Shown here in pieces: positions 18,801 through 27,552 of a DNA stretch of 31,865 bases. The translations under genes and the position numbers were made by a program. The DNA comes from Gammaproteobacteria bacterium (lineage in GTDB: Bacteria; Pseudomonadota; Gammaproteobacteria; Pseudomonadales; Halomonadaceae), in NCBI GenBank assembly GCA_023485185.1, contig JAMCZP010000069.1, positions 1 through 31,865 of the forward strand, written 5' to 3'. The notes beneath the pieces are model-generated. The model saw nothing but the letters and a program-made list of their open reading frames with translations. It was not told the DNA's origin and searched no databases. The number at the start of each line of letters is the position of its first letter. Position 1 is the stretch's first letter.

Positions 18801-20078
18801 TTAACGCGCCATGGTGCCCGGTAGGAACAGCGAGAGCTGCGGCACGAAGGTGATGATCATCAGGCAGGCAATGACGACGGCTAGAAACACCAGCAAAGGC
18901 CTTAACATGGCGGTTATCGAGCAGCCTGCAATTTGCGCGGCGGCAAACAGGTTGACGCCCAACGGTGGGGTAATCATCCCCAGCGCAAGGTTCACCACCA
19001 TGACGGTGCCAAAGTGCACCGGCTCGATACCCACACGCAGCGCGGCATCCTGCAAGATCGGCGCGAGCACCACGATGCTGGCACCGGTCTCGATGAACAT
19101 GCCCACCACGAACAGCATAAAGTTGATGGCCAGCATCAGCGAGGTTGGGCCATCGAAGGTGCTGGTCAACCAGAGCGCCGCGGCATCGGGCACCCCCTGA
19201 CGATTCAACAAGTAGCCCATCAAACTGGCGGCACCGATGATGAACATGATCACCGCGGAGGTGACCACCGATTTACGAAACGCCAGCGCAACGTCTTTGA
19301 AGCTCATTTCACGGTGCAGGAGGAGCCCCACCACCAGCGCATAGACGACGGCAATGACGCTGGCCTCGGTGGGCGTGGTTACACCGCCATAAATACCGCC
19401 CATAATCAGTATGGGCATCACCAGCGACCAGACCGCTCGCCGAGTCGCGTCGAGGCGAGAGAGCCTTCCATCGCCATCGCGCTTGCCCCACCCCTTGATC
19501 CGGCACCAGATGAAAATGGTGACCATCAGACTAACGGCAATCAATACCCCAGGCAGCACCCCCGCGAGAAACAGATCCGGAATGGAGGTCTGCGTGGCGA
19601 CACCATACAGAATCATGGGAATCGAAGGGGGTAGAATCACGCCAAGCTCCGCCGAAACCGCCATCAGGGCCGCCGCGAAGCCAATGGGATAGCCGTAATC
19701 GCGCATGGCAGGAATGAGGATAGCCCCTACGGCAAAGGTAGTAGCAACACTCGATCCCGAAATAGCCGAGAACATCATGCAGGTCAGCACACAGGTGATG
19801 GCCAAGCCCCCCTGCAGTTGGCCGGTAAAGGCGCGTGCAAACTCGACCAGCCTGCGCGACAGCCCACCCACTTCCATCAAATTGCCGGCGAGAATAAAGA
19901 ACGGAATGGCGGCTAGCGGGAATTTATCCAGCGCGATAAAGATCTGCTGCGGCACCACGAGCAGCGGCAGACTGGTAAAGCCCACCAAGCCGATCATCGA
20001 GGCCAAACCGATGGCAATGGCGACAGGCACCGATATCGCAAACAGGATCAGCATGGAGGTGATCAGCGCACTGGTCAT
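18801..20078 (-). CDS. TRAP transporter large permease (DctM family)
   Basis: This 425-residue protein is the ion-coupled translocation subunit of a tripartite periplasmic transporter. It has about twelve membrane helices and family motifs such as PFFILAGNLMEVGGLSRRLV (about 58-77), FSAISGSSVATTFAVGAILI (about 107-126) and the C-terminal NLALGMITPPLGVNLFAAAQ. It overlaps the small permease gene by four bases (ATGA). GGAGAG lies seven bases upstream of the start. With the P and Q genes it forms a complete importer, normally for carboxylates, sulfonates or other small anions. Confidence 0.95.
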   Translation of the reverse strand: MTSALITSMLILFAISVPVAIAIGLASMIGLVGFTSLPLLVVPQQIFIALDKFPLAAIPFFILAGNLMEVGGLSRRLVEFARAFTGQLQGGLAITCVLTCMMFSAISGSSVATTFAVGAILIPAMRDYGYPIGFAAALMAVSAELGVILPPSIPMILYGVATQTSIPDLFLAGVLPGVLIAVSLMVTIFIWCRIKGWGKRDGDGRLSRLDATRRAVWSLVMPILIMGGIYGGVTTPTEASVIAVVYALVVGLLLHREMSFKDVALAFRKSVVTSAVIMFIIGAASLMGYLLNRQGVPDAAALWLTSTFDGPTSLMLAINFMLFVVGMFIETGASIVVLAPILQDAALRVGIEPVHFGTVMVVNLALGMITPPLGVNLFAAAQIAGCSITAMLRPLLVFLAVVIACLMIITFVPQLSLFLPGTMAR

Positions 20079-20566
20079 GACGGCTCTCCTTTACCTGCTT
20101 GGATAAAGTGAACGATGCTGCCCAGCATGGCGAACACCGCCCCCACTGGGAGGGCGGCGTATCCCCAGCTCATCGAGATATTCAATCCCGCCATCTGCTG
20201 AAAGCGCACGCGGGACGCCACCTCCCAGCCAAACCAGAACAGCGTGGCAAACAGCGTCAGACACGACAGCAGCGTGACCAGCTCGATCGACCGTCGCACT
20301 CGACCCGAGGTCAGCAACTTGGCTAAATCGATGGCTACGAATGCCCCCCGCCGCAGCGCCACCGAACAGCCCAGCAGTACCATCCAGACCAGCGCCAGAC
20401 GGGTCAGCGCTTCCGACCAGACCGATGGGGCTTGGAAGACGAATCGGCCCAGCACCTGCCAGAAGCTGGCTCCTACCGCAATCGCCAAGGCGCAAGAGGC
20501 GGCTAACGCCACCCCCATTGCAATGCCTCGATCAATGCGCTGGATCGTGGCGATGCCCCTGCTCAT
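20075..20566 (-). CDS. TRAP transporter small permease (DctQ family)
   Basis: The 163-residue protein has four hydrophobic segments, as expected of the small membrane subunit that couples the binding protein to the large permease. Typical features are ASFWQVLGRFVFQAPSVWSE (about 47-66) and LTRLALVWMVLLGCSVALRR (about 69-88), containing the conserved W..E..R and G..A.RR pattern. It overlaps both neighbours by four bases (ATGA at each junction), so P, Q and M are tightly coupled in translation. Confidence 0.93.
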   Translation of the reverse strand: MSRGIATIQRIDRGIAMGVALAASCALAIAVGASFWQVLGRFVFQAPSVWSEALTRLALVWMVLLGCSVALRRGAFVAIDLAKLLTSGRVRRSIELVTLLSCLTLFATLFWFGWEVASRVRFQQMAGLNISMSWGYAALPVGAVFAMLGSIVHFIQAGKGEPS

Positions 20567-21552
20567 TCGGCGCTCCAGTCTCGGATGGCTTGCAGCCTCT
20601 CGGCACCGAATTCGGCTTCGAAATCGGCGTAGGCACTGGCCATGGCATCGCGATACGCCTGGATGTCATCGATCTCCACGATATCGATACCGCGGTCACG
20701 TAGCGTCTCGATGCCGACTAGCTCATCCTTTTCCACCCGTTTACGGTTCGCGGCCGCCGCAAACGCCCCGGACGTTTTGAGGGCGGCTTGTTGCTGTTCG
20801 TCCAGCCCCGCAACGAAATCGGGGTTACAGGCAAAAATGCCAGGGGAGTATACGTGGCGCGTCAGATAGAGATGCTGCTGCATCATATCGAGGTTGTTCG
20901 CCAGAATGACCGGAATCGGATTCTCCTGGCCATCCACCGTGCCCTGCTGCAGGGCGGGCGGAAGCTCAGAGAACGCCATCGGAGTAGGCAACACGCCCGC
21001 AGCCTGCCAAGCCGCGATGTGGATAGGGTTCTCCATGGTGCGGATCTTCATACCCACCAGGTCGTCCGGCGACGCGATGCTTTTGGAACCCGTCGTCAGG
21101 TTGCGAAAGCCATTCTCCATCCAGGCCACGCCTTCGAGGCCATAACGGGGAAACAGCGCCAGCAGTTCCTGACCAGTCTCGCCGTCCAGCACCCCGCGAG
21201 CATGGTCATAACCATCGAACAGGAAGGGTACGTCCAAAACGCGCGTTTCGGGGACGAAGTTGCCTAGCGGGCCCGCCGATATGATGGCGCACTCCTGCGT
21301 TCCAAACTGGACGCTCTCCAGCGACTCGCGCTCATTGTCCAAACGCTGGATGACAACATTGATGGCGCCCTCGGTTTGCGCTTCGAGGCTCTGCTTGAAC
21401 GCGATGGCAGCCTCGCCGAAATGACTGTCGGCGGGTGACGAGTGGGTAACGGTCAACACGGTTTGCCCCAATGCCGCTGATACCCCCCAGCTCATCGAGA
21501 GTGCTAGCGTTCCCGCTATCGCGGCGATCTTGCCGTATCCAAAATAAGCCAT
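20563..21552 (-). CDS. TRAP transporter periplasmic substrate-binding protein (DctP family)
   Basis: The start is placed at 21552 (MAYFGYGKIAAIAGTLALSM) because AGGAAG lies seven bases upstream; an upstream ATG at 21639 has no ribosome binding site and would put 29 polar residues before the signal peptide. Cleavage is likely near SAALG-QTV. The 329-residue protein has the DctP signature GMKIRTMENP with R171, the arginine that in this family binds a substrate carboxylate (or similar anion), followed by PTPMAFSELPPALQQGTVDG. The ligand is therefore probably a small organic anion. A 144-base gap separates it from the aldehyde dehydrogenase gene upstream. Confidence 0.94.
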   Translation of the reverse strand: MAYFGYGKIAAIAGTLALSMSWGVSAALGQTVLTVTHSSPADSHFGEAAIAFKQSLEAQTEGAINVVIQRLDNERESLESVQFGTQECAIISAGPLGNFVPETRVLDVPFLFDGYDHARGVLDGETGQELLALFPRYGLEGVAWMENGFRNLTTGSKSIASPDDLVGMKIRTMENPIHIAAWQAAGVLPTPMAFSELPPALQQGTVDGQENPIPVILANNLDMMQQHLYLTRHVYSPGIFACNPDFVAGLDEQQQAALKTSGAFAAAANRKRVEKDELVGIETLRDRGIDIVEIDDIQAYRDAMASAYADFEAEFGAERLQAIRDWSAE

Positions 21553-21696
21553 ATGCTTACTTCCTGAATTATTATTGGAATTCATGCCTGCTACCGCTTG
21601 AACAGCGAGGTTTTTAAGAGTTGGCGTTTTGAGTTTCATTTTTTATGGTACCTGTGTTGTTTTATTGTGGTGATGTATTGCGCGTGAACCGGCGCG

Positions 21697-23283
21697 CTAT
21701 CCGAGCGCATCCCGGCTGAGTTGCCCGTTAACCAAGCGCATCAGCCCTAGCGGATTGGCGTTTTGCAGGGCACTCGGCAGGCAGGCATCAGGGTAGTTCT
21801 GAAAGCAAACGGGGCGCAGGTAGCGGTCGATCGCCAGCGTGCCGACCGAGGTACCGCGGGCATCCGAGGTCGCCGGATAAGGCCCGCCGTGAACCATCGC
21901 ATCGCACACCTCCACCCCCGTGGGGTAGCCATTGAGCAGCAGCCGCCCGGCGCGATGCTCCAACTGCGTCATCATCTCCGCGTGGGCGGAGAGATCTTCC
22001 GGCTCGGCGTGCAGAGTGACGGTCAACTGCCCCTGCATAACGTCGAAATAGCGCGCCAGCGTCTCGCTATCCGGTACCGTCACGACGATGGTGGTCGGCC
22101 CAAAGACTTCGTCCTCCAGCGGACGATCCGACCTGAAGAGAGCGTCGGGCGTCGCGCGGAACAGGTGTGCTCGCGCTTTGCCCGGCCCAGCGCTGCCCCC
22201 GATTAGCTGGGTGACCTCGGGCAGTTCGGCGAGCCGCGCAACGCCTTGTTGGTAGTGTTCCAGGGTCTGGCGGTTGAGCATCACCTGCTCATCGGCACTC
22301 GCCAGGGCGTCACCCAACGCGGCAATAAACTGCTCCGTTTCAGGGGAGTCCACCGCCAACACCAGCCCCGGGCTGGTGCAGAACTGGCCGCACCCCAGGG
22401 TGACCGATGCCGCTAGATCGGTGGCGATGCGCACGCCTCTTTCCCGCAGTGCCGCTGGCATCAGCCAAACGGGGTTGATGCTCGACATCTCGGCAAACAC
22501 CGGAATGGGCTCTGGACGCTGCGCGGCCAGATCGCAAAGCGCCCGCCCGCCCGACAGCGAGCCGGTAAAGCCCACCGCCTTGATACCCGGCGCCTGTACT
22601 AGGTCTTTACCGACCCCACTGCCATAGATCATGTTGAACACGCCCGCAGGCATGGCGGTGCTGCGCGCCGCTCGCTCGATGGCCTGTGCGACCCATTCGG
22701 CGGTCATCACATGGCTGGAGTGGGCTTTGACCACGACCGGGCAGCCAGCGGCCAGTGCTGACGCGGTATCACCCCCCGCCACGGAAAACGCCAGCGGAAA
22801 GTTGCTGGCCCCGAAGACCGCCACCGGCCCAAGGCCCATCTTGACCTGGCGCAGATCAGGGCGCGGCAGAGGGGAGCGCTCGGGCAAAGCCAGATCAATG
22901 CGCGCCCCTAAAAAGTCGCCTCGTCGCAACACCTCGGCAAACAGCCGTAACTGCCCGCTGGTACGCCCCCGCTCACCGTTGATGCGGGCGGAGGGTAGCG
23001 CCGTCTCACGCACGACGTCATTGATGAAGTCATCGCCCAGTGCGTCGAGCTCATCGGCAATCGCTTCCAGAAACTGTGCGCGCGCTTCTGGCGCGAGCTG
23101 ACGAAAAGCTGGGTAAGCCGCAGAGGCGGCCGCTACCGCCTGCTCGACCTCTTCCACCGTCGCCTGAAAGTAGGCCAGATCATGGTGGCTACCATCCGCG
23201 GCGGCGACGCTGGCGAGCGAGGCCTGGCCCTGGCCGCTGCGCTCGCCGCCAATGAACTGCTGGCCGGTCAACGTGGTACTCAT
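21697..23283 (-). CDS. NADP-type aldehyde dehydrogenase, 2-oxoglutarate-semialdehyde dehydrogenase-like
   Basis: With the ATG at 23283 (MSTTLTGQQFIGGERSG; GGGAGAG upstream) the protein has 528 residues, the usual length of the alpha-ketoglutarate semialdehyde (2,5-dioxovalerate) dehydrogenase group. Catalytic residues are present: N161 in GASNFPLAFS, E265 in VFAEMSSINP and C302 in GCGQFCTSPG. Aldehyde dehydrogenases of this group act on sugar-acid or amino-acid derived semialdehydes, but homologues vary in substrate. It lies between an alcohol dehydrogenase and a TRAP importer, so it probably oxidises the aldehyde produced by the former to an acid. Confidence 0.92.
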   Translation of the reverse strand: MSTTLTGQQFIGGERSGQGQASLASVAAADGSHHDLAYFQATVEEVEQAVAAASAAYPAFRQLAPEARAQFLEAIADELDALGDDFINDVVRETALPSARINGERGRTSGQLRLFAEVLRRGDFLGARIDLALPERSPLPRPDLRQVKMGLGPVAVFGASNFPLAFSVAGGDTASALAAGCPVVVKAHSSHVMTAEWVAQAIERAARSTAMPAGVFNMIYGSGVGKDLVQAPGIKAVGFTGSLSGGRALCDLAAQRPEPIPVFAEMSSINPVWLMPAALRERGVRIATDLAASVTLGCGQFCTSPGLVLAVDSPETEQFIAALGDALASADEQVMLNRQTLEHYQQGVARLAELPEVTQLIGGSAGPGKARAHLFRATPDALFRSDRPLEDEVFGPTTIVVTVPDSETLARYFDVMQGQLTVTLHAEPEDLSAHAEMMTQLEHRAGRLLLNGYPTGVEVCDAMVHGGPYPATSDARGTSVGTLAIDRYLRPVCFQNYPDACLPSALQNANPLGLMRLVNGQLSRDALG

Positions 23284-23325
23284 ACTTTGCTCTCCCGATG
23301 GTTCAGAGGAATCGCTCGCCAAGAC

Positions 23326-24459
23326 TTACAGCGAACATTCGAGAAGTTGGCGGTAGTCGTTGGCGCTGGCATCAATGGGATTGGTCTTGTGGCTGTGATC
23401 CGCCAGCGCCCCCTTGATGATGTCGTCGAACATGGCCGAGGTGATGCCGAGCTCGCCCAAGCCCGTGGGGAGATTCAGGCGTTTCGTTAGCGCCTGCATG
23501 GCATCCGCCACGTCTTGGCCCGCCGGCAGGTTCATCGCTTGGGCCATCCGGGCCAGTTTGTCGTCCTTGACCATCGTGTCGGCCTGGGCGTTGAAGCGGA
23601 TCACTGCGGGCAGAAGAATGGCGTTCAGGGTGCCGTGGTGCAGCGATGGATTGAGCCCACCCAGCGAGTGACTCAGGCTGTGCACGCAGCCAAGCCCTTT
23701 TTGAAAGGCCAGCGCGCCCTGCATGGAGGCACTCATCATGTTCGTGCGTGCCTCACGGTTGCTAGGCTCGTTGACCGCGGTTTCGATATGCGCCCAGGCG
23801 CGCCGCAAGCCATCCAGGGCAATGCCATCTGCCGGAGGATTGAACGAGGGTGCCATGAAGGTTTCCATGCAGTGCGCGATGGCATCGATGCCCGTTGCTG
23901 CGGTCATGCGGGCGGGCAAGCCAAGCGTCAGCTCGGGATCGCAGATCGCCAGTTTGGGGACGACATGGGGCGACAGCACGCCCACCTTGCGGCCATCGTC
24001 GAGAATCAAAATGGCTCCACGGCCAACTTCGCTGCCGGTACCCGCCGTTGTCGGGATGGCAATCACCGGGGCGGTCGCCGAGGTAATCCGTGACATGCCA
24101 CCTTCGATGACGGCGAACTGGCGCAGCGGCCCGGGGTGCGCCACGCTCACCGCCACGCCCTTGGCGAGATCAATGGGCGAGCCACCACCCAGCGCGATCA
24201 CACCATCGCACTGCTGGGACTGGTAAAACGCTACGGCCTCGCGTACCGCGCCCTCATTCGGGTTGGGCGGCGTACGGGTAAAGACAGCAGCGGGGTGATT
24301 CAGGACACGCTGTATCCGCTCTAGCAGCCCCGCCTGTTGAATCCCTTCATCTGTTACAATCAGTGGGCGGTGGATACCCAGGCGAGTGCATTCGTCTTGC
24401 AGTAGCTCGACGCTGCCGTCGCCAAACTGTACTTGGGTCACGTAGTTGATGAGTGCCAT
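23326..24459 (-). CDS. Iron-containing alcohol dehydrogenase
   Basis: The 377-residue protein belongs to the group III (FucO/4-hydroxybutyrate dehydrogenase-like) family. It has the NAD-binding GGGSPIDLAKG (91-101), the IPTTAGTGSEVGRGAIL signature (135-151) and probable metal ligands D192, H196 (IDAIAHCMET), H260 (GCVHSLSHSLGG) and H275 (HHGTLNAILLP). It is the first gene of the minus-strand operon, 42 bases ahead of the aldehyde dehydrogenase, and is divergent from a LysR regulator. No strong ribosome binding site is seen before the ATG at 24459. It likely converts the imported or intracellular alcohol to an aldehyde; substrate unknown. Confidence 0.92.
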   Translation of the reverse strand: MALINYVTQVQFGDGSVELLQDECTRLGIHRPLIVTDEGIQQAGLLERIQRVLNHPAAVFTRTPPNPNEGAVREAVAFYQSQQCDGVIALGGGSPIDLAKGVAVSVAHPGPLRQFAVIEGGMSRITSATAPVIAIPTTAGTGSEVGRGAILILDDGRKVGVLSPHVVPKLAICDPELTLGLPARMTAATGIDAIAHCMETFMAPSFNPPADGIALDGLRRAWAHIETAVNEPSNREARTNMMSASMQGALAFQKGLGCVHSLSHSLGGLNPSLHHGTLNAILLPAVIRFNAQADTMVKDDKLARMAQAMNLPAGQDVADAMQALTKRLNLPTGLGELGITSAMFDDIIKGALADHSHKTNPIDASANDYRQLLECSL

Positions 24460-24577
24460 AGCGTGTTGTCGTCTTTGTTAATTATTCGGAAATAGAGAGT
24501 GACTTGCTGCATTGACTATATTCACGTGGCCCAGCGCTGGATAATGACAACCTCTGATAGCGGCATAACGAAAATTC
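24460..24577. promoter_or_regulatory. Divergent control region between the catabolic operon and its LysR gene
   Basis: This 118-base gap must hold the promoters for both the minus-strand operon and the LysR gene. It contains a perfect 10-bp palindrome, CCAGCGCTGG, at 24531-24540, and an imperfect AT-rich dyad around TTATTCGGAAATA at 24480-24495. Divergent placement of a LysR gene and its target is the common pattern. The actual binding site cannot be fixed from sequence alone. Confidence 0.5.
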
Positions 24578-25549
24578 ATGTCTACACTAACGTCGATCAT
24601 CTCCCGCCTGCGCATGCGCCACTTGCGTCTGCTGATTGCCTTGCATGAGCATGGCACGGTGCAAAAAGCGGCCGAGTCCGTGGCGCTAACCCAGCCAGGG
24701 GCCACCAAGGCACTCAATGAAATCGAAGCCATGCTGGGCGTACAGCTGTTTCAGCGTACGCATAAGGGGCTGGAAACGACGGACATGGGGCTCTGTGCGG
24801 TGCGCTATGCACGCCTGATCAACACGGATCTGGCCCACTTCCATGAAGAGTTGGAAAGCATGCAGCAAGGCCGTGGTGGCCGACTGGCGGTGGGATTGAT
24901 CATGGGGGCTGTGCCACTGATTTCGGCGGCGTTGTCGCGGGTTCGCAGCCTGCAACCGGCGATCTCCATCGAGGTGGTCGAAGATACCAGCGCGCGCCTG
25001 CTCAACTTACTTGACCGTGGTCGCCTCGATGCCGCCATCTGCCGGTCGCGAGTCAATCAAAGGCCGCATCTTTACACCAGTCTGGACATCCACGAGGAGG
25101 AGTTGGCGGTCATTTGCCATCCTGACAATCCGCTCACTCGCCATTCAGCGCTGACACTCGCCGATTTATCTGACACCTCGTGGATCGTGTATCCCGCCAA
25201 CATGCCGATGCGGCTGCTGCTGGAGCGTGAGTTTCACGAGGCCAAGATACCATTTCCGCTCTACCCCATCGAAACGGCTTCCGCTTTCACAAGCATCTCA
25301 ATGCTTGGCCATGACCGCGAATCAGTCGCGCTGATGTCGGTCGATGCCTCAAAGCCCTTTGTCGATGCCGGCATGATGGCAAGGCTACCCATTGAGTTAC
25401 ACTCACGTAGCGAACCCTATGAGCTGGTCACCCGCAAAGGGGCTAGCGTGTCCCCCGCTAGCCAGCTATTCATGAAGGAAGTGGCGCTGGTCGGCAATTT
25501 ACACGCGGATGCCGATGCTCATATCAAATGGCTATGTAGCAAAAGCTAG
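24578..25549 (+). CDS. LysR-type transcriptional regulator
   Basis: The 323-residue protein has an N-terminal winged helix-turn-helix (about residues 14-75: LRLLIALHEHGTVQKAAESV, LTQPGATKALNEIEAMLGV) and a LysR substrate-binding domain (about 98-305). The slightly shifted HTH and the TQPGATKAL recognition helix resemble the GbpR/PcaQ-like subgroup that controls aromatic or sugar-acid catabolism. It reads away from the alcohol dehydrogenase-aldehyde dehydrogenase-TRAP-dld operon and is the obvious candidate for its inducer-responsive regulator. It meets the zinc alcohol dehydrogenase gene tail to tail, 12 bases apart. Confidence 0.93.
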   Translation: MSTLTSIISRLRMRHLRLLIALHEHGTVQKAAESVALTQPGATKALNEIEAMLGVQLFQRTHKGLETTDMGLCAVRYARLINTDLAHFHEELESMQQGRGGRLAVGLIMGAVPLISAALSRVRSLQPAISIEVVEDTSARLLNLLDRGRLDAAICRSRVNQRPHLYTSLDIHEEELAVICHPDNPLTRHSALTLADLSDTSWIVYPANMPMRLLLEREFHEAKIPFPLYPIETASAFTSISMLGHDRESVALMSVDASKPFVDAGMMARLPIELHSRSEPYELVTRKGASVSPASQLFMKEVALVGNLHADADAHIKWLCSKS

Positions 25550-25561
25550 CGGCGCACCGGC

Positions 25562-26602
25562 TCAAAACTCGGTGACAACGGTCACCCCCGCCCCTTCGAA
25601 CTTATCCATGTTCATCAGCGCATCAATCGACTGCTCAAGGGTGATCCGCTTGCCGATAAGCTGCTCAGGCGCCAGCTTGCCAGACTGGATCATCGCCAGC
25701 ATGGCGTCATAACGGTGCGCCTGCATGCCGTGGCTACCGAGTATTTCAAGCTCATGGGCAATGACCTTACTCATGGGAATGGAAGGCGTGCTGTTCTCAG
25801 CCAGCATCAGCCCAACCTGAATATGCTTGCCGCGTTTGCGCAGATTGCTGATGGAGTTAAAGCAAGTCGTCGGGTGGCCTAGCGCATCCAGGGATACGTG
25901 AGCGCCGCCCCGGGTGATTTCCGTTACCGCTTCTACCACATTGGCGACCTTGGCGGCATTTACGGTGGCAGTAGCGCCCAGTTGCCGGGCCAGGCTAAGC
26001 GCCTCTTCCGAAATATCGATAGCGACGACGTTAGCGCCAATAGCGTTAGCAATCATCACGGCGGATAGACCAACACCACCACAGCCGTGAACGGCCACCC
26101 ACTGCCCTGCCGATGTTCTACCTTGATCAACCACCGCTCGGAATGAAGTGACGAACCGGCAACCCAAACTCGCCGCAGTAGCAAAGTCGAGCGTCTCTGG
26201 CAGCGCGACCAAATTAACGTCGGCGTAGTGAATAGCCACGTACTCGGCAAACGATCCCCAATGCGTGAAACCAGGTTGGAACTGGCTATCGCAAACCTGA
26301 TGATTGCCGGAGTGGCACTCAGGGCAAGTGCCGCATCCACCCACGAACGGCACCGTCACTCGATCGCCAATGCGCCATTTCTGTACGTCTTTACCCACGG
26401 CTTCCACGACGCCTGCCAACTCATGGCCTGGCACATGGGGAAGCTGAATATCGCTATCGTGCCCCACCCATCCATGCCAATCGCTGCGGCAAACCCCGGT
26501 TGCCATCACCTTCACCACCACGCCATGGGGGTCAGGCGTAGGGTCAGGTAGGTGTTGGATACTAGGTGGAGCGGAAAATTGCTCAAAAACAACGGCTTTC
26601 AT
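25562..26602 (-). CDS. Zinc-dependent alcohol dehydrogenase
   Basis: This 346-residue medium-chain dehydrogenase has catalytic zinc ligands C38, H60-E61 ([13 protein letters not shown]) and C148, structural zinc cysteines C90, C93, C96 and C104 ([15 protein letters not shown]), and the Rossmann motif GCGGVG at 173-178 followed by the acidic VVAIDIS (D196), indicating preference for NAD. Substrate unknown. It is separated from the upstream histidine phosphatase gene (same strand) by 82 bases. Although next to the catabolic operon it is convergent with the LysR gene, so it is not part of that operon. Confidence 0.92.
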   Translation of the reverse strand: MKAVVFEQFSAPPSIQHLPDPTPDPHGVVVKVMATGVCRSDWHGWVGHDSDIQLPHVPGHELAGVVEAVGKDVQKWRIGDRVTVPFVGGCGTCPECHSGNHQVCDSQFQPGFTHWGSFAEYVAIHYADVNLVALPETLDFATAASLGCRFVTSFRAVVDQGRTSAGQWVAVHGCGGVGLSAVMIANAIGANVVAIDISEEALSLARQLGATATVNAAKVANVVEAVTEITRGGAHVSLDALGHPTTCFNSISNLRKRGKHIQVGLMLAENSTPSIPMSKVIAHELEILGSHGMQAHRYDAMLAMIQSGKLAPEQLIGKRITLEQSIDALMNMDKFEGAGVTVVTEF

Positions 26603-26666
26603 AAAGAATTCCTAAACTATATCGCTTTTTTACTTTATAACCGCACCCGCAGATAACGAGCAACCT

Positions 26667-26700
26667 ATTGGTCACTAACAGTTATTATTGGCCACTAACG
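26667..26700. repeat. Two 14-bp direct repeats at the histidine phosphatase stop codon
   Basis: TATTGGTCACTAAC (26667-26680) and TATTGGCCACTAAC (26687-26700) differ at one base and are 20 bases apart. The second copy encodes the last residues and stop of the phosphatase gene on the minus strand; the first lies just after it. It looks like a short local duplication of the gene end. Confidence 0.6.
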
Positions 26701-27260
26701 CTTAGCCGCCCCACCACCTGAAACGAATCAACCGTTGGGCGTAACACAATCATCTCGCCAGAACCCACACCGCCACCAATTAGCGCAGTGATATTCACCT
26801 GATGGGTAATCAGTAGCAAATTGCCCGCTCCCTGCCATGCGGCAATCTGCTCTTGAGCGGTTTGTGTGATGAGCCCCTGATCACCTTGACCGCGAAAGAA
26901 CGAATCTAGCCAGGGGGTAGGCTCTACCGGCCCCAGCGCCATCAACTCAGCGGTATCCAGCGCCCGGCACCAGCGTGATGAATACACCGCCGCGATAGGG
27001 ATATTCCGTGCACGAAACGCACGACCAACTGCCTGCGCCTGAGCACGGCCACTCGCAGAAAGATTGCGCTGAGTCTCGCACTGCTCCAAAACAAAACCCG
27101 GCGGGTCGCCAATACCCGGGGCCAGGGAGTGGCGCATTAGAATGACCAAGCCACCCTCTTTAAGCGCCTGCCAGGTAGCTTCGTTTGCTTGGGCGCTGAT
27201 GGGCAGGATAACCAGCACGCTTAGCAGCAGGGTTAATGTGAAGTGGCGTAGGGTTCTCAT
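26685..27260 (-). CDS. Exported histidine phosphatase family protein
   Basis: The 191-residue protein starts with a clear signal peptide (MRTLRHFTLTLLLSVLVILP, cleavage probably after ISAQA at residue 25). The histidine-phosphatase (phosphoglycerate mutase-like) core follows: the RH motif R43-H44 in ILMRHSLAPG, R96/R99 in VYSSRWCRALDTAEL, and the second histidine H153 in LLITHQVNI. All catalytic residues are present, so a periplasmic phosphatase is likely; its substrate is unknown. A decayed copy of parts of this gene lies at about 28691-28810, on the other side of the Fic gene. Confidence 0.88.
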   Translation of the reverse strand: MRTLRHFTLTLLLSVLVILPISAQANEATWQALKEGGLVILMRHSLAPGIGDPPGFVLEQCETQRNLSASGRAQAQAVGRAFRARNIPIAAVYSSRWCRALDTAELMALGPVEPTPWLDSFFRGQGDQGLITQTAQEQIAAWQGAGNLLLITHQVNITALIGGGVGSGEMIVLRPTVDSFQVVGRLSVSGQ

Positions 27261-27552
27261 CGGGAGATATTCAAGCAGGCTGGAAATGACATTCAGCCTA
27301 TCTCAGTCGGCTAATTATGAGTAGCGGCTCAGTCAACGCGGTTGCCGCCGTCAGCCGCTGTAGACGTTCGGCCTACTCCGAGAGCGCGGCGCGTAGTATC
27401 ACGCTGTTAGCGTCGGGAGTGAATACGCCGATAATGCGCCCCAGTTCCGCGACGGGTAACACCTTTCATATATAGAAAAACGCTATTTTCTTTGCATATA
27501 GGGTTCAATATGTATAGATTTTCCTTTTTTCTATACATTAAAAGGATTAACC
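27261..27552. other. Intergenic region with a possible small coding remnant and the fic promoter
   Basis: The left half (27261-27460) is GC-rich like the core genome. On the minus strand an open stretch from about 27462 to 27373 reads VLPVAELGRIIGVFTPDANS and then ends in TAG; it has coding character but no start with a ribosome binding site. It may be the tail of a lost gene, though I do not recognise it. The right half (27461-27552) turns abruptly AT-rich and holds the fic control sites. Confidence 0.4.
27469..27538 (+). promoter_or_regulatory. Inverted-repeat operator upstream of fic
   Basis: A perfect inverted repeat with 9-base arms, ATGTATAGA (27510-27518) and TCTATACAT (27530-27538), spaced by 11 bases, ends 14 bases before the GTG start of fic. 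Related half-sites (TATATAGA at 27469-27476 and GCATATAG at 27494-27501) lie upstream. The Fic protein has a C-terminal winged-helix-like domain, so autoregulation at this site is plausible but inferred. Confidence 0.6.
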
